The position numbers were made by a program, and so were the translations under genes. 64,000 nucleotides of DNA, taken from positions 186,001 to 250,000 of the forward strand of contig CAWCZF010000006.1 of assembly GCA_963799975.1 (NCBI GenBank), read 5' to 3'. This document shows positions 25,220-34,428 of the stretch, piece after piece. The notes under the pieces are model-generated. The model saw only the letters and a program-made list of their open reading frames with translations. It was not told the DNA's origin and did not search any database. This DNA is from Actinoallomurus sp963799975. Lineage in GTDB: Bacteria > Actinomycetota > Actinomycetes > Streptosporangiales > Streptosporangiaceae. Every line of letters begins with the position of its first letter. Position 1 is the stretch's first letter.

Positions 25220-25636
25220 TCAGCGGCGGCGGTAGTGGAAGGTGACGCCGTACGCGCCGGTCTTGGCCGACTTGCCGAGCTTGACGCCGCTGAGCGTGAA
25301 GTGCCCGATCACCGCGCCGTGCGGCTCGGCGGACGCCGTGACGGTGCGGGACGCGTGGCCGGCCACGTCGGTGACGGCGACCCGCATCCGCCCGGTGCGC
25401 AGGGCGCCGGTGTGCACCCGCAGGCCGTTCGCGGTCCGCAGGCTGTCCGGCCGCTGCCACCACGTCGCGGCGTGTGCCTTCTTCGGCGCGGCCGCGGGGG
25501 TCGGGGACGGAGACGACTTGCGCGCGGCGGCGCGTTCTCTGCGCACCGCTCCGGCCGGGTCGCCGCACCCCGCCAGCATCCCGATCAGGGCGACCACCGC
25601 TACGGCCACTGCCGGAAGGCGTAGGCCTTCGCGCAT
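25220..25636 (-). CDS. Lipoprotein of unknown function
   Basis: The 138-residue precursor has a lipobox LAGC at about 20-24 after a hydrophobic core, then a Ser/Pro/Ala/Lys-rich linker and a beta-rich C-terminal half ending in HYRRR. No catalytic motif is visible. The ATG at 25636 follows a strong GAGGAGGA 5 bp upstream. It is probably membrane-anchored on the outer face. It faces the protease gene (convergent) and may be unrelated to it. Confidence 0.65.
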   Translation of the reverse strand: MREGLRLPAVAVAVVALIGMLAGCGDPAGAVRRERAAARKSSPSPTPAAAPKKAHAATWWQRPDSLRTANGLRVHTGALRTGRMRVAVTDVAGHASRTVTASAEPHGAVIGHFTLSGVKLGKSAKTGAYGVTFHYRRR

Positions 25637-25666
25637 GCTTCCTCCTCGTTGAAGACGAGGCAAACC

Positions 25667-26182
25667 CTATCGGCGACGGCGTACGCCTTCGCGCGCCCCG
25701 AGCTTGGCCAGCAGCCGTACGAGAGTGTCGCGCTCGTCGGCGGACAGCGTCTCGGCCCACAGCGACTCGCGCGCGTTGTGCGTCGCGAACGCCTCTGTGA
25801 TCGCCGTCTGGCCCCTCTCCGTTAGGCTGAGGCGTACGGCCCGGCGGTCGTTGGTGTCCGGGACCTTGCTGACCAGGCCGTCGCGGTCGAGGGTGGTGAC
25901 GAGCGCGGACACCGCCTGCCGGCTCATGCCGGACAGCTCCGCCGCGCGCTTGGCCTCCATCGGGCCGGCGATCCAGAGCGTGAACAGCAGGCGAAAGCCC
26001 GGATAGCTCCAGCCGCGCGGCCGGTGCACGACGGACTCCATGTCGTAGACCATCATGTTGGTCACCCGGTAGAGCGTGAGGATGAGGCGCATGGCCTCCG
26101 GCTCGATTCCCGGAAGCCGCTCACCGGCACGCTCGACGGCGGCGTCGACGAACGTCCAGAAATCGAGGTCTTGTGCGCTCAC
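25667..26182 (-). CDS. MarR-family regulator, probable homogentisate pathway repressor
   Basis: The 171-residue protein has a winged-helix MarR domain: KRAAELSGMSRQAVSALVTTL as the recognition helix region (about 78-98) and a DTNDRRAVRLSLTERG wing. It diverges from homogentisate dioxygenase, and a palindrome lies between. By family logic it binds that palindrome and releases it when an aromatic ligand appears. Start is GTG at 26182; the ribosome site is weak. Confidence 0.8.
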   Translation of the reverse strand: MSAQDLDFWTFVDAAVERAGERLPGIEPEAMRLILTLYRVTNMMVYDMESVVHRPRGWSYPGFRLLFTLWIAGPMEAKRAAELSGMSRQAVSALVTTLDRDGLVSKVPDTNDRRAVRLSLTERGQTAITEAFATHNARESLWAETLSADERDTLVRLLAKLGAREGVRRRR

Positions 26183-26214
26183 GATGCTCAGCTTAGAGTC
26201 GGGTACAAGAACTA

Positions 26215-26228
26215 ATCAAAGCTTTGAT
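26215..26228. promoter_or_regulatory. Palindromic operator between marR-like gene and hmgA
   Basis: ATCAAAGCTTTGAT is a perfect 14-bp inverted repeat in the 88-bp divergent gap. AT-rich palindromes with a CAAAG half are typical MarR sites, and it lies 32 bp before the regulator's start and 42 bp before the dioxygenase ATG. Confidence 0.7.
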
Positions 26229-26270
26229 CAATAGTTCCGATCATTTTACGGTCAACGTCCGGAGCCGGAG

Positions 26271-27449
26271 ATGCCCTACTACCAACGCGTCGGGGAGGTT
26301 CCCCGCAAGCGTCACATCCAGTTTCGCAAGCCCGGCGGCGGGCTCTACGCCGAGGAGCTGATGGGCGAGGAGGGGTTCTCCTCGGACTCGTCGCTGCTCT
26401 ACCACGTGCACCTGCCGACCGCGATCGTCAAGAGCGAGGGCGTCGACGCGCCGGCGCACGCACGTGGCGCGAGCCCGAACCACCCGCTGATGCCGCGCCA
26501 CTTCAAGCCCCGCGACCTGACGACGGGCGGCGACCCGGTGCTCGGGCGGCGGCTGCTGATGGCCAACGACGACGTGCGCATCTCCTACGTCGCCGCGGAC
26601 GCCGACGGCGAGCTCTACCGCAACTCCGCCGGCGACGAGTGCGTCTACGTCGAGTCCGGCACGGCACGGCTGGAGTCGGCCTACGGCGCGCTCGACGTCG
26701 GGCCCGGCGACTACGTCGTCGTCCCGACCGGCACGATCCACCGGTTCGTGCGCACGTGCGAGGGCCTGCTGCGGCTCATGGTCTTCGAGGCGTCCGGCCA
26801 CATCCGCCCGCCCAAGCGCTACCTCTCCCAGTACGGCCAGTTCCTGGAGCACGCGCCGTACAGCGAGCGCGACCTGCGTACGCCCGCCGAGCCGCTGGTA
26901 TGCGAGGGCGAGGACGTGCCGGTCCTCGTACGGCACCGCGGCGGCCTGACACGCCTGACCTACCGCAACCATCCGCTCGACGTCGTCGGCTGGGACGGAT
27001 ACCTCTACCCGTACGCCTTCAACATCGACGACTTCGAGCCGATCGTGAAGCGCACCCACGCGCCGCCGCCGGTGCACCAGACCTTCGAGGGCCCGAACTT
27101 CGTGATCTGCTCGTTCTGCCCTCGGCCGCTCGACTTCCACCCCGACGCCATCCCGATCCCGTACAACCACCACAACGTCGACTCCGACGAGATGATGTTC
27201 TACGTCGGTGGCGACTACTCGGCGCGCAGGGGCTCCGGCATCGACGTCGGATCGGTCAGCCTGCATCCGGCCGGATTCACCCACGGGCCCGCGCCGGGCG
27301 CGGTCGAGGGCATCATCGAGGCGATCCGCGACGGCCACACCGAGACCACCGAGATGGCGGTCATGGTGGACACCTTCCGTCCGCTGAACATCGGCGACCA
27401 GGCGTCGTCGGTCGAGGCGGGGGAGTACGCCTGGACCTGGGCGCGCTAG
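26271..27449 (+). CDS. hmgA: Homogentisate 1,2-dioxygenase
   Basis: The 392-residue protein has YYQRVGEVPRKRHIQF at the start, the TIHRF block and NHHNVDSDEMMFYVGG with iron ligands (His and Glu), then GSVSLHPAGFTHGP. This iron(II) enzyme opens homogentisate to maleylacetoacetate in tyrosine and phenylalanine breakdown. No isomerase or hydrolase gene is adjacent. Its stop codon overlaps that of the convergent ABC ATPase gene. Confidence 0.88.
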   Translation: MPYYQRVGEVPRKRHIQFRKPGGGLYAEELMGEEGFSSDSSLLYHVHLPTAIVKSEGVDAPAHARGASPNHPLMPRHFKPRDLTTGGDPVLGRRLLMANDDVRISYVAADADGELYRNSAGDECVYVESGTARLESAYGALDVGPGDYVVVPTGTIHRFVRTCEGLLRLMVFEASGHIRPPKRYLSQYGQFLEHAPYSERDLRTPAEPLVCEGEDVPVLVRHRGGLTRLTYRNHPLDVVGWDGYLYPYAFNIDDFEPIVKRTHAPPPVHQTFEGPNFVICSFCPRPLDFHPDAIPIPYNHHNVDSDEMMFYVGGDYSARRGSGIDVGSVSLHPAGFTHGPAPGAVEGIIEAIRDGHTETTEMAVMVDTFRPLNIGDQASSVEAGEYAWTWAR

Positions 27450-29062
27450 ACCTCCTCTCCGGCCAGGACCGGCACGGCGGCGAGCAGGGCGCGCGTGTAC
27501 TCGTGCCGCGGCGCGGTGTACAGCTCGTCCGCGTCGGCGAGTTCCACCACCCTGCCGTCGTGCATGACGGCCACGCGGTCGCTCACCTGGCGGACCACCG
27601 CGAGGTCGTGGGACACGAACAGGATCGTCAGCTCGTACTCCTCCTGGAGACCCCTCAGCAGATCGAGGATCTGGGCCTGCGTCGAGACGTCGAGCGCGGA
27701 GACCGGTTCGTCGCAGACCAGGAGTTTCGGACGCAGTGACAGGGCGCGTGCGATGCCCATGCGCTGGCGCTGGCCGCCGGAGAACTCATGCGGGTACCGG
27801 TCGTGCCGTGCGGCGTCCAGGCCGACGCGCTCCATCAGCTCCCGCGCGGCTCGCCGTGCCTCGCGGTCGCCCGCGCCCTGGACGCGCAGCGGGTCGGCGA
27901 TGGCGTCGCCCACCGTACGGCGCGGGTTGAGCGAGGACACCGGGTCCTGGAAGACCATCTGGAGGTCGCGTCGCACCGGCCGCAGGGCGCGCTCCGGCAG
28001 GCGCGTGATGTCGCGCCCGGCGAAGACGATCCGTCCCGACGTCGGCTCCAGCAGCCGTACGACCATCCGGGCGAGGGTGGTCTTGCCGCTGCCGCTCTCG
28101 CCGACCACGCCGAGCGTCTCCCCGCGCCGTACGTCGAGCGTCACCCCGTCGACCGCGCGCAGCACCTCGCGGCGCAGGCCGCCGCCCGGCCGCCGGAACT
28201 CCCGCGTGAGGCCGGTGAGCGTCAGCAGCGGTTCTCCGGGCGTACGGCGCGGGGCGGCGGGAGGCGTGTCCAGACGGGGGACGGCGGCCAGGAGCGCACG
28301 CGTGTACGGCTCGGCGGGCGCTCTCAGCACCGCGCCCGCCGCGCCCTCCTCGACCAGCCGGCCGTCCCGCATCACCAGCACGCGTTCCACCGACCGCGAC
28401 ACGACGCCGAGGTCGTGCGTCACCAGGAGCAGCGCCATGCCCGTCTCGGCGCGCAGATCGTCGATCAGGTCGAGGATCTGCGCCTGCACGGTCACATCCA
28501 GCGCACTGGTCGGCTCGTCCGCGACCAGGATCGACGGCTCGCACGCCAGCGCCATCGCGATCAGCGCCCGCTGCCGCATCCCGCCCGAGAACTCGTGCGG
28601 CCACGCACGCGCGCGCCGCGCCGCGTCCGGGATGCCGACACGGTCGAGCACCTCGACCGCACGCGCCCAGCCGGCCCGGCGGCTCGCGCCCGAGTGCGTG
28701 CGGTAGACCTCGGAGATCTGGTCGCCGATCCGGTAGTACGGGTCCAGCGCGGACAGCGGATCCTGGAAGATCATCGCGATCCGGCTGCCACGCAGCCGCC
28801 GTACGGCCTCATCGTCGATCGCGTTGACGTCGTACGCGCCGAGCAGGATCCGCCCGCTCACCCGCGCGGAGGAGTGCCGGTGCAGGCCGAGCAGCGCGAG
28901 CGCGGTCGTGCTCTTGCCCGACCCGGACTCCCCGACGATGCCCAGCGCGCCGCCGGCGGCCAGCTCGAAGGAGATCCCGTCCACCGCGCGCAGCGCGCCG
29001 CCGCCGCGCTCGGCGGGGAACTCCACGGACAGGTCGCGTACGGCGAGAACCGGCGCGCTCAT
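27446..29062 (-). CDS. Peptide-type ABC transporter, fused dual ATPase
   Basis: The 538-residue protein is two ATPases of the oligopeptide/nickel class (DppD- and DppF-like) in one chain. Half 1 (about 1-265): Walker A GESGSGKST, signature FSGGM, Walker B ILVADEP. Half 2 (about 285-538): GESGSGKTT, FSGGQ, LLVCDEP. It is the last gene of the transporter operon and overlaps the upstream permease stop by 4 bp (ATGA). The frame continues upstream to 29935 but that part is antisense-like noise inside the permease. Fused forms are known in actinomycetes. Confidence 0.88.
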   Translation of the reverse strand: MSAPVLAVRDLSVEFPAERGGGALRAVDGISFELAAGGALGIVGESGSGKSTTALALLGLHRHSSARVSGRILLGAYDVNAIDDEAVRRLRGSRIAMIFQDPLSALDPYYRIGDQISEVYRTHSGASRRAGWARAVEVLDRVGIPDAARRARAWPHEFSGGMRQRALIAMALACEPSILVADEPTSALDVTVQAQILDLIDDLRAETGMALLLVTHDLGVVSRSVERVLVMRDGRLVEEGAAGAVLRAPAEPYTRALLAAVPRLDTPPAAPRRTPGEPLLTLTGLTREFRRPGGGLRREVLRAVDGVTLDVRRGETLGVVGESGSGKTTLARMVVRLLEPTSGRIVFAGRDITRLPERALRPVRRDLQMVFQDPVSSLNPRRTVGDAIADPLRVQGAGDREARRAARELMERVGLDAARHDRYPHEFSGGQRQRMGIARALSLRPKLLVCDEPVSALDVSTQAQILDLLRGLQEEYELTILFVSHDLAVVRQVSDRVAVMHDGRVVELADADELYTAPRHEYTRALLAAVPVLAGEEV

Positions 29063-30048
29063 GTCAGCACCACCCGGCGGTCGACCACCGCGTACAGCAG
29101 GTCCGCGGCGGTGTTGGCGACCACGATGGCGGCCCCGGCCACCAGCGTGAGCCCGGCGACGACGGGCAGGTCGACGTTGTTGGACGACTGCACGATCAGC
29201 TGGCCCAGGCCCGGCAGCCCGAACAGCGTCTCGGTGAGCATCGCGCCGACCAGGATGTAGCCGAAGTCGTACGCGCTGACCGTGATGATCGGGGTGATGG
29301 TGCCGCGCATCGCGTGCCGGCCGACGATGCGCCGCTCCCGCAGCCCGTACGCGCGGAAGGTGCGGATGTGGTCCTCCGACAGCGTCTCCAGCATGCCGGT
29401 GCGGGTCAGCCGCGCGTAGATCGCGGCCTGGGCGATGGCGAGCGTGAACCAGGGCAGCAGCAGGTTCTTGGCCCACGCCGCCGGGTCCTCGGTCAGCGGG
29501 ACGTACACCGGGAAGTCCAGCCAGTGCAGGTAGCCGCAGAAGAGCATCAGCAGCAGCATCCCGCTCACGAAGATCGGCGCGCCGAAGGCGAGCATCGACG
29601 CGCCCGTCACGAGCCGGTCGGTGAGCCGTCCCGCGCGCAGCGCGGACAGCACGCCCGCCGAGACGCCGATGAGCAGCCACAGCACCATCGCGCCGAACGT
29701 GAGCGACAGCGACACCGGCAGGCGCTGCCCGATCAGGGACAGCACCGGCTGGTCGTTCTGGAAGGAGAAGCCCAGGCAGGGCGCGGCGCAGTGCGAGACG
29801 TCCGGGCCGGCGCTGTAGTCGCGGCCCACGAAGATCCCGGTCAGGAAGTGCCAGAACTGCGTGTACTCCGGCTGGTCGAGGCCGAGCTTGTGGTCGATCG
29901 CGGCGAGCTGCCCCCCGCCGCAGCCCTTGCCGCACACGAGCACCGCTGGGTCCGCGGGCAGCGCGTAGAAGATCACGTACACGAACGCGACCATGACCAG
30001 CAGCAACGCGATCGTGCCGGCCAGCCGTCTCAGCAGGTAGCGGGTCAT
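29059..30048 (-). CDS. Peptide-type ABC transporter permease (DppB-like)
   Basis: The 329-residue protein has an N-terminal helix, an extended extracytoplasmic loop with two Cys pairs (VCGKGCGG, HCAAPCLG) and five later helices. The EAA-like loop is AYGLRERRIVGRHAMRG, and GLPGLGQL follows. The Cys-rich loop is longer than usual for the family. It overlaps both neighbours by 4 bp. Confidence 0.85.
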   Translation of the reverse strand: MTRYLLRRLAGTIALLLVMVAFVYVIFYALPADPAVLVCGKGCGGGQLAAIDHKLGLDQPEYTQFWHFLTGIFVGRDYSAGPDVSHCAAPCLGFSFQNDQPVLSLIGQRLPVSLSLTFGAMVLWLLIGVSAGVLSALRAGRLTDRLVTGASMLAFGAPIFVSGMLLLMLFCGYLHWLDFPVYVPLTEDPAAWAKNLLLPWFTLAIAQAAIYARLTRTGMLETLSEDHIRTFRAYGLRERRIVGRHAMRGTITPIITVSAYDFGYILVGAMLTETLFGLPGLGQLIVQSSNNVDLPVVAGLTLVAGAAIVVANTAADLLYAVVDRRVVLT

Positions 30049-30998
30049 CGGCGGCCTCCGCGCAGCGACGGCGCCTTCGGATCGAGCGCGGTCCGCAGGC
30101 CGTCGGCGAGCACCGTGAAGGCGAGCACGTTGACGAGCAGCAGCAGACCGGGCACCAGCACGTACGTCGGGTCGGCCTGGAACCAGGTCGTCGCGGTGGA
30201 CAGCATCTGCCCCCAGGACGAGGTGGGCGGGCGCACCCCGACGCCGAGGAAGGACAGCCCGGCCTCGGAGATCATGTTCGAGGGGAGCAGCAGGGCCGCG
30301 TACGTGACGAGCGGCGCCGAGACGCCCGGCAGGATCTCGCGCAGCGCGATGCGGGCGCGCGTGGCACCCGACAGCCGCGCCGCGGCGACGTAGTCGCGTG
30401 TCCGCAGCGACAGCACCTGGCCGCGTACGAGCCGCGCCGTGCCGCCCCAGCCGAACAGGCCGATGACCAGCATCAGCAGCACCGGGCGCGGGAAGCCGCC
30501 CGGCACGATCGCCAGCAGCGCGATCGCGAACAGGAGCTGGGGAAAGGAGATCGCCAGGTCGATCAGCCGCCCGAGCACGGTGTCGGCGATCCTGCCGCCG
30601 AGCCCGGCCGCCAGCCCGATCCCCACGCCCAGCAGGATCTGCACGACCAGCGAGCCGAACGCGACCACGAAGGAGATCCGCGCGCCGCCCAGCGCGCGCG
30701 CGAGCAGGTCGCGGCCGGTCGTCGGCTCCACGCCGAGCCAGTGCGCACCGCTCACGCCGCCGAACGCGCCGTGCGGCACGCCGCCGCGCGCCGAGTCGAG
30801 CAGCTCCGGGTGGTACGCCGTGGCGTCCTGGCCTTCGAGGTGGACGACCAGCGGCGCGGCGAGCGCGGCGACGATCATGATGACCGCCACCGCGAGCCCG
30901 GCCATCGCCACCCGGTCGGCGCGCAGCCGCCGGCGTACCTGACGGCCGCGGGCCGGCGCCTCCGTAGCGGCGCCGGCCTCGGTGATCAGGGTGCTCAC
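30045..30998 (-). CDS. Peptide-type ABC transporter permease (DppC-like)
   Basis: The 317-residue protein has a cytoplasmic N-terminus (about 1-30), a first helix, an extracytoplasmic loop with HWLGVEPTTGRDLLARAL, and the EAA-like block AARLSGATRARIALREILPG before AGLSFLGVGVRPP, typical of DppC. The GTG at 30998 overlaps the binding-protein stop by 4 bp (GTGA). The frame to 31319 upstream is noise within that gene. Confidence 0.85.
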   Translation of the reverse strand: MSTLITEAGAATEAPARGRQVRRRLRADRVAMAGLAVAVIMIVAALAAPLVVHLEGQDATAYHPELLDSARGGVPHGAFGGVSGAHWLGVEPTTGRDLLARALGGARISFVVAFGSLVVQILLGVGIGLAAGLGGRIADTVLGRLIDLAISFPQLLFAIALLAIVPGGFPRPVLLMLVIGLFGWGGTARLVRGQVLSLRTRDYVAAARLSGATRARIALREILPGVSAPLVTYAALLLPSNMISEAGLSFLGVGVRPPTSSWGQMLSTATTWFQADPTYVLVPGLLLLVNVLAFTVLADGLRTALDPKAPSLRGGRR

Positions 30999-32695
30999 TT
31001 GACCGACACCATCGCCGGGTCGTACGAGCCGCGCCACTGGTCCAGGTAGGCGTTCTGCACCCGCTTGCCGATCAGCCGGATGGAGATCGGGTGGATCAGC
31101 GGCACGGTCAGCGCCAGCTTGCCCAGCTCGGCGTCCAGCGCGCCCCAGCGCGGCCGCGCGAGCACGGGGTCGGGGATCGCGTTGGTGGCGTCGAACTCGG
31201 CGTTGATCTTCGGGTCGTCGAGCTGCGAGGCGTTGAAGTTGCCGCCCTCGGTGAGGATCTGCCGCCCGTCGAAGACCGGCGCGAGGAACGGCCCGCCGGT
31301 CGGCCAGTCGGCGCCCCACGTGGCCAGGAACATGCCGGGTTCGGTGGACGGTTTCTGGATCGCGTCGCTGTAGCCCGCCTCGTCGTAGGCCTTGAGCTTC
31401 ACCGTGACCCCGGCCTGCTTGAGCGCCGCCTGCACCGCGGTGGCGATGGCCGGCCCGTCTTGTGATCCGTCGTTGTTGCGGTGCGCGAGCGTGAGGGTCA
31501 GGCCGTTCGGGTGGCCGGCCTGGACGAGCAACTCCCTGGCCTTGGCCGGGTTCCCGCCGGCCCCGGCGGGGAACTCGTCGTAGGGCTGGTAGCCGAACGC
31601 GGCCTGGTCGGGCAGGAACGTCGTCGCCGGCTTGGCCAGCGAGCTGCCGCCGAGCGCGTTGACCACCGACTGGCGGCTGACCGCGTAGGAGATCGCCTCG
31701 CGTACGCGGATGTCGTCGAACGGCTTGATCTTGGTGTTGAACGCGATGTAGTCGGTCTGGCCGAACTCCCCGCGTACCGCGCGCTTCTTCAGGTTCGGGT
31801 CGGTGGAGATCCGGGCCAGCTCGGCCGGTGACAGGTCGGTGTCGGTCGTGATCGCCGACGCGTCCTTGCCCGCGCTGGAGCTCAGCCGCTGGTTGATCAC
31901 CGCCGCGTTCAGCCCGTACGTCCCCTGGACCCGGTCCGGGCAGGCGAGCCGCTGGTCGTCCAGACTCCGCGACCAGTACGGGTTGCGGACCAGCAGGAGG
32001 TTCTTGTCCTGCTCGTGCGCGGCGACCCGGTACGGCCCGCTGGCCACCGGATGCCGTTCGTAGCCGGTGCCGTCGTCCTTGGCCTTGGGCACCGGCGCGA
32101 ACTGCGTCGCCGTCGCCACGTACGGGAAGTCGCCCTCGGGCTTGCGCAGCCGGAAGACGATCGTCGTGTCGTCCGGGGTCTGGATCGAGTCCAGCTCCTT
32201 GCCCTTGTACGGGCCGGTGTAGCCCTCGCCGCCCGCGAGCCAGTCACGCAGGTACGGGATCCCGCCCGGTAGCTCGGGCGCGAACGCGCGCTCCACGCCC
32301 CACTTGACGTCCCGTGAGGTGATCGGCGTGCCGTCCTCGAACTTCAGGCCGCTCTTGAGGTGGTACGTCCAGGTGCGTGCCCCGTCGCTCGCCTTGCCGG
32401 TGTCGGTGGCCAGATCCGGCACGACCTGGTCGCCGGCCTGCCCGGGCACGCGGTGCCGGGTGGTCAGCGTGCGGAAGATCAGCGAGGTGACGGCACCGCC
32501 GCCGGAGGTGTAGATGCGGGCGGGGTCGAGGTGGTGTGCGGTGGCGTCGGTCTGGTTCAGCACGTACAGCGTGCCGCCCTGGCAGGTCTTCGGGTCGAAC
32601 GCCGAACCGCCTGAGGTGGACGAGCCGCCGGACGAACACGCGGTCAGCGCGGCGGCGAGCAGGGCGAGGGCGATGGGGACGGAGCTTCTTCGCAT
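30995..32695 (-). CDS. Peptide-type ABC transporter substrate-binding lipoprotein
   Basis: The 566-residue precursor has a lipobox LTAC at about 17-21 and a Ser/Gly-rich linker, then the family 5 fold: TYHLKSGLKFEDGTPITSRDVKWGVERAFAPE and later YAVSRQSVVNALGG. It captures peptides or nickel-like ligands outside. It heads the operon of binding protein, two permeases and dual ATPase. An adjacent GTG at 32698 is an alternative start; no good ribosome site is seen for either. Confidence 0.88.
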   Translation of the reverse strand: MRRSSVPIALALLAAALTACSSGGSSTSGGSAFDPKTCQGGTLYVLNQTDATAHHLDPARIYTSGGGAVTSLIFRTLTTRHRVPGQAGDQVVPDLATDTGKASDGARTWTYHLKSGLKFEDGTPITSRDVKWGVERAFAPELPGGIPYLRDWLAGGEGYTGPYKGKELDSIQTPDDTTIVFRLRKPEGDFPYVATATQFAPVPKAKDDGTGYERHPVASGPYRVAAHEQDKNLLLVRNPYWSRSLDDQRLACPDRVQGTYGLNAAVINQRLSSSAGKDASAITTDTDLSPAELARISTDPNLKKRAVRGEFGQTDYIAFNTKIKPFDDIRVREAISYAVSRQSVVNALGGSSLAKPATTFLPDQAAFGYQPYDEFPAGAGGNPAKARELLVQAGHPNGLTLTLAHRNNDGSQDGPAIATAVQAALKQAGVTVKLKAYDEAGYSDAIQKPSTEPGMFLATWGADWPTGGPFLAPVFDGRQILTEGGNFNASQLDDPKINAEFDATNAIPDPVLARPRWGALDAELGKLALTVPLIHPISIRLIGKRVQNAYLDQWRGSYDPAMVSVK

Positions 32696-32843
32696 CACAG
32701 GGTTGCCAATCGAGGAGGATGACTACGAGTTGACACGACTGCAACCGAGAATGGCAGGAGTAACCCGACCGGAAAAGGGGGGAAGATCGCGAGCGCGCCC
32801 CGGGGTGTTCCCTAGATCATCGATGCGTGGTCCACTGGGGGGC

Positions 32844-33266
32844 GTGACGGAGGCCGATGAGGTGGCGCGACGCTGCGCCGAGAAGATGTACGCGGCCGAC
32901 CGATCGTCTCGGCACCTCGGCATCGAGATCGGCGAGATCGCGGCGGGCCGCGCCCAGGCGCGGATGACCGTGCGGGACACCATGGTCAACGGGCACGGCA
33001 TCGCGCACGGCGGCTATGTGTTCCTGCTCGCCGACACGGCCTTCGCGTTCGCGTGCAACACCTACGAGATCGCGACCGTCGCGGCCGCCGCCGAGGTGGT
33101 CTTCGTCGCGCCCGCGCGCATCGGCGACGTGCTGGTGGCCGACGCCGCCGAGCGGATCCGCTTCGGCCGCAGCGGGATCTACGACGTGACCGTACGGCGG
33201 GACGGCGGCGACACCGTCGCGGAGTTCCGCGGCACCAGCCGCGCCCTGCCCGGAGCCGCGCGGTGA
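32844..33266 (+). CDS. PaaI-type acyl-CoA thioesterase
   Basis: The 140-residue protein has the hotdog fold signature MVNGHGIAHGGYVFLLADTA, with the catalytic Asp in LADTA, as in PaaI of phenylacetate breakdown. It hydrolyses hydroxyphenylacetyl-CoA or similar esters. No paa genes are next to it. The GTG at 32844 is preferred with GGGGGG just before it. An ATG at 32823 is possible. The stop overlaps the start of the next gene. Confidence 0.8.
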   Translation: MTEADEVARRCAEKMYAADRSSRHLGIEIGEIAAGRAQARMTVRDTMVNGHGIAHGGYVFLLADTAFAFACNTYEIATVAAAAEVVFVAPARIGDVLVADAAERIRFGRSGIYDVTVRRDGGDTVAEFRGTSRALPGAAR

Positions 33267-34195
33267 ACCCGCGGCGAGAGGCGTGGGAGCTGCTCGGCGG
33301 CGAGTACGACGTCCGCGTGCTGGAGCCCTCGCCGCCCGCGGTGACGACGCCGCCCTGGTTCGCCGACGACCCGCTCGCCGGGCCGTACGGGATCAAGCTG
33401 GTCACGCCCGTCGCCGGGCTCGGCCGTAGCTGGGACGACCTGGCGGGCGAACGCCCCGAGGTGGCCGAGTTCTGCGCGGACCGCTGGCTCGGGGCCTGGC
33501 GGCGTCTCGCACCGCTGCCGCGCGCCTTCGTCGGTACCCGCCGGTCGCTGCACGCCCTCGCCGAGCACGTGGTCGCCCCGGCGCGCTACGCGGCCGGAAA
33601 CGGCAAGATCGGCCTGCGGTACACCCGTGGCGGCTTCGGCACGCCGTTCTTCGGCACGGGCCGCCAGGTGCGCGTGGAGGAGGGCCGGCTGATCGTCGAC
33701 GGTGCGGAGCACACTCCCGCGACGCTCGGCGAGGCCGCGATCCTGGCCGGGATACCGCTCGGCATGCCGCCGGACGTCTACGCGCCGACGACGCCCGCCG
33801 CGCCCGACACGCACCTGCCGGTGAACCCGGCCGCCGCCGAGGCGCTCGGCGCCTGGTTCGGCTTCGGCTGGTCGGTGCTCGAACAGCTGCGCTTCGACGG
33901 CCGGCCGCTCGCTCCCGGGCGCGTACAGCTCTGGCCGGAGCACTTCGACCCCGCCGTCGACCTCGGCGAGGAGTCCGCCGGCCGCCGCGCCTCCTTCGGC
34001 GCCTCGCCGGGCGACGACGCACACCCCGAGCCGTACCTGTACGTCGCCCCGTGGCAGTCCCGTAGGGGGGCGTTCTGGTCGGATCGGGCCTTCGGCGGCG
34101 CGTCCCTCACCTACGCCGCGCTGCTGTCCGCCGACGACCAGCGCGCGACCGCGCTCGCCTTTTTCCGGCAAGGACTGGCAGAGCTGAACTCCTGA
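33263..34195 (+). CDS. Conserved protein of unknown function
   Basis: The 310-residue protein starts at GTG overlapping the thioesterase stop (GTGA), so the two are translationally coupled. It is soluble and has no signal. The central GKIGLRYTRGGFGTPFFG and the C-terminal EPYLYVAPWQSR, FGGASLTYAALL are notable. I do not recognise a domain. Coupling with a PaaI thioesterase hints at acyl-CoA metabolism, but this is only context. Confidence 0.65.
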   Translation: MNPRREAWELLGGEYDVRVLEPSPPAVTTPPWFADDPLAGPYGIKLVTPVAGLGRSWDDLAGERPEVAEFCADRWLGAWRRLAPLPRAFVGTRRSLHALAEHVVAPARYAAGNGKIGLRYTRGGFGTPFFGTGRQVRVEEGRLIVDGAEHTPATLGEAAILAGIPLGMPPDVYAPTTPAAPDTHLPVNPAAAEALGAWFGFGWSVLEQLRFDGRPLAPGRVQLWPEHFDPAVDLGEESAGRRASFGASPGDDAHPEPYLYVAPWQSRRGAFWSDRAFGGASLTYAALLSADDQRATALAFFRQGLAELNS

Positions 34196-34428
34196 TCTCC
34201 CCGCCACGGGAATGCCACGCCGCCCTTTCCAAAGCTCCGTTAAGGAATGAATCGGTTCCCCTTTAACAACAGGGGGGCAGGTTCCCTTACTGCGAGGGCA
34301 CACCGGGGGGACGGCCTCGAACCGCAGGCCAGACGTTCCCGCCTTCGGCGAACGCGGGGCAAAACGGCGGACCACGTCGTGCGCCTGTCTGGTGCCTTCC
34401 ACGTCATCGTGTGAAAGGAGCGACAATT

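Noticed and set aside
27446..29935. Longer version of the dual ATPase starting at 29935
   Set aside because: The extra part lies within the permease gene in another frame; the ABC domain starts at MSAPVLAVRDLSVEF.
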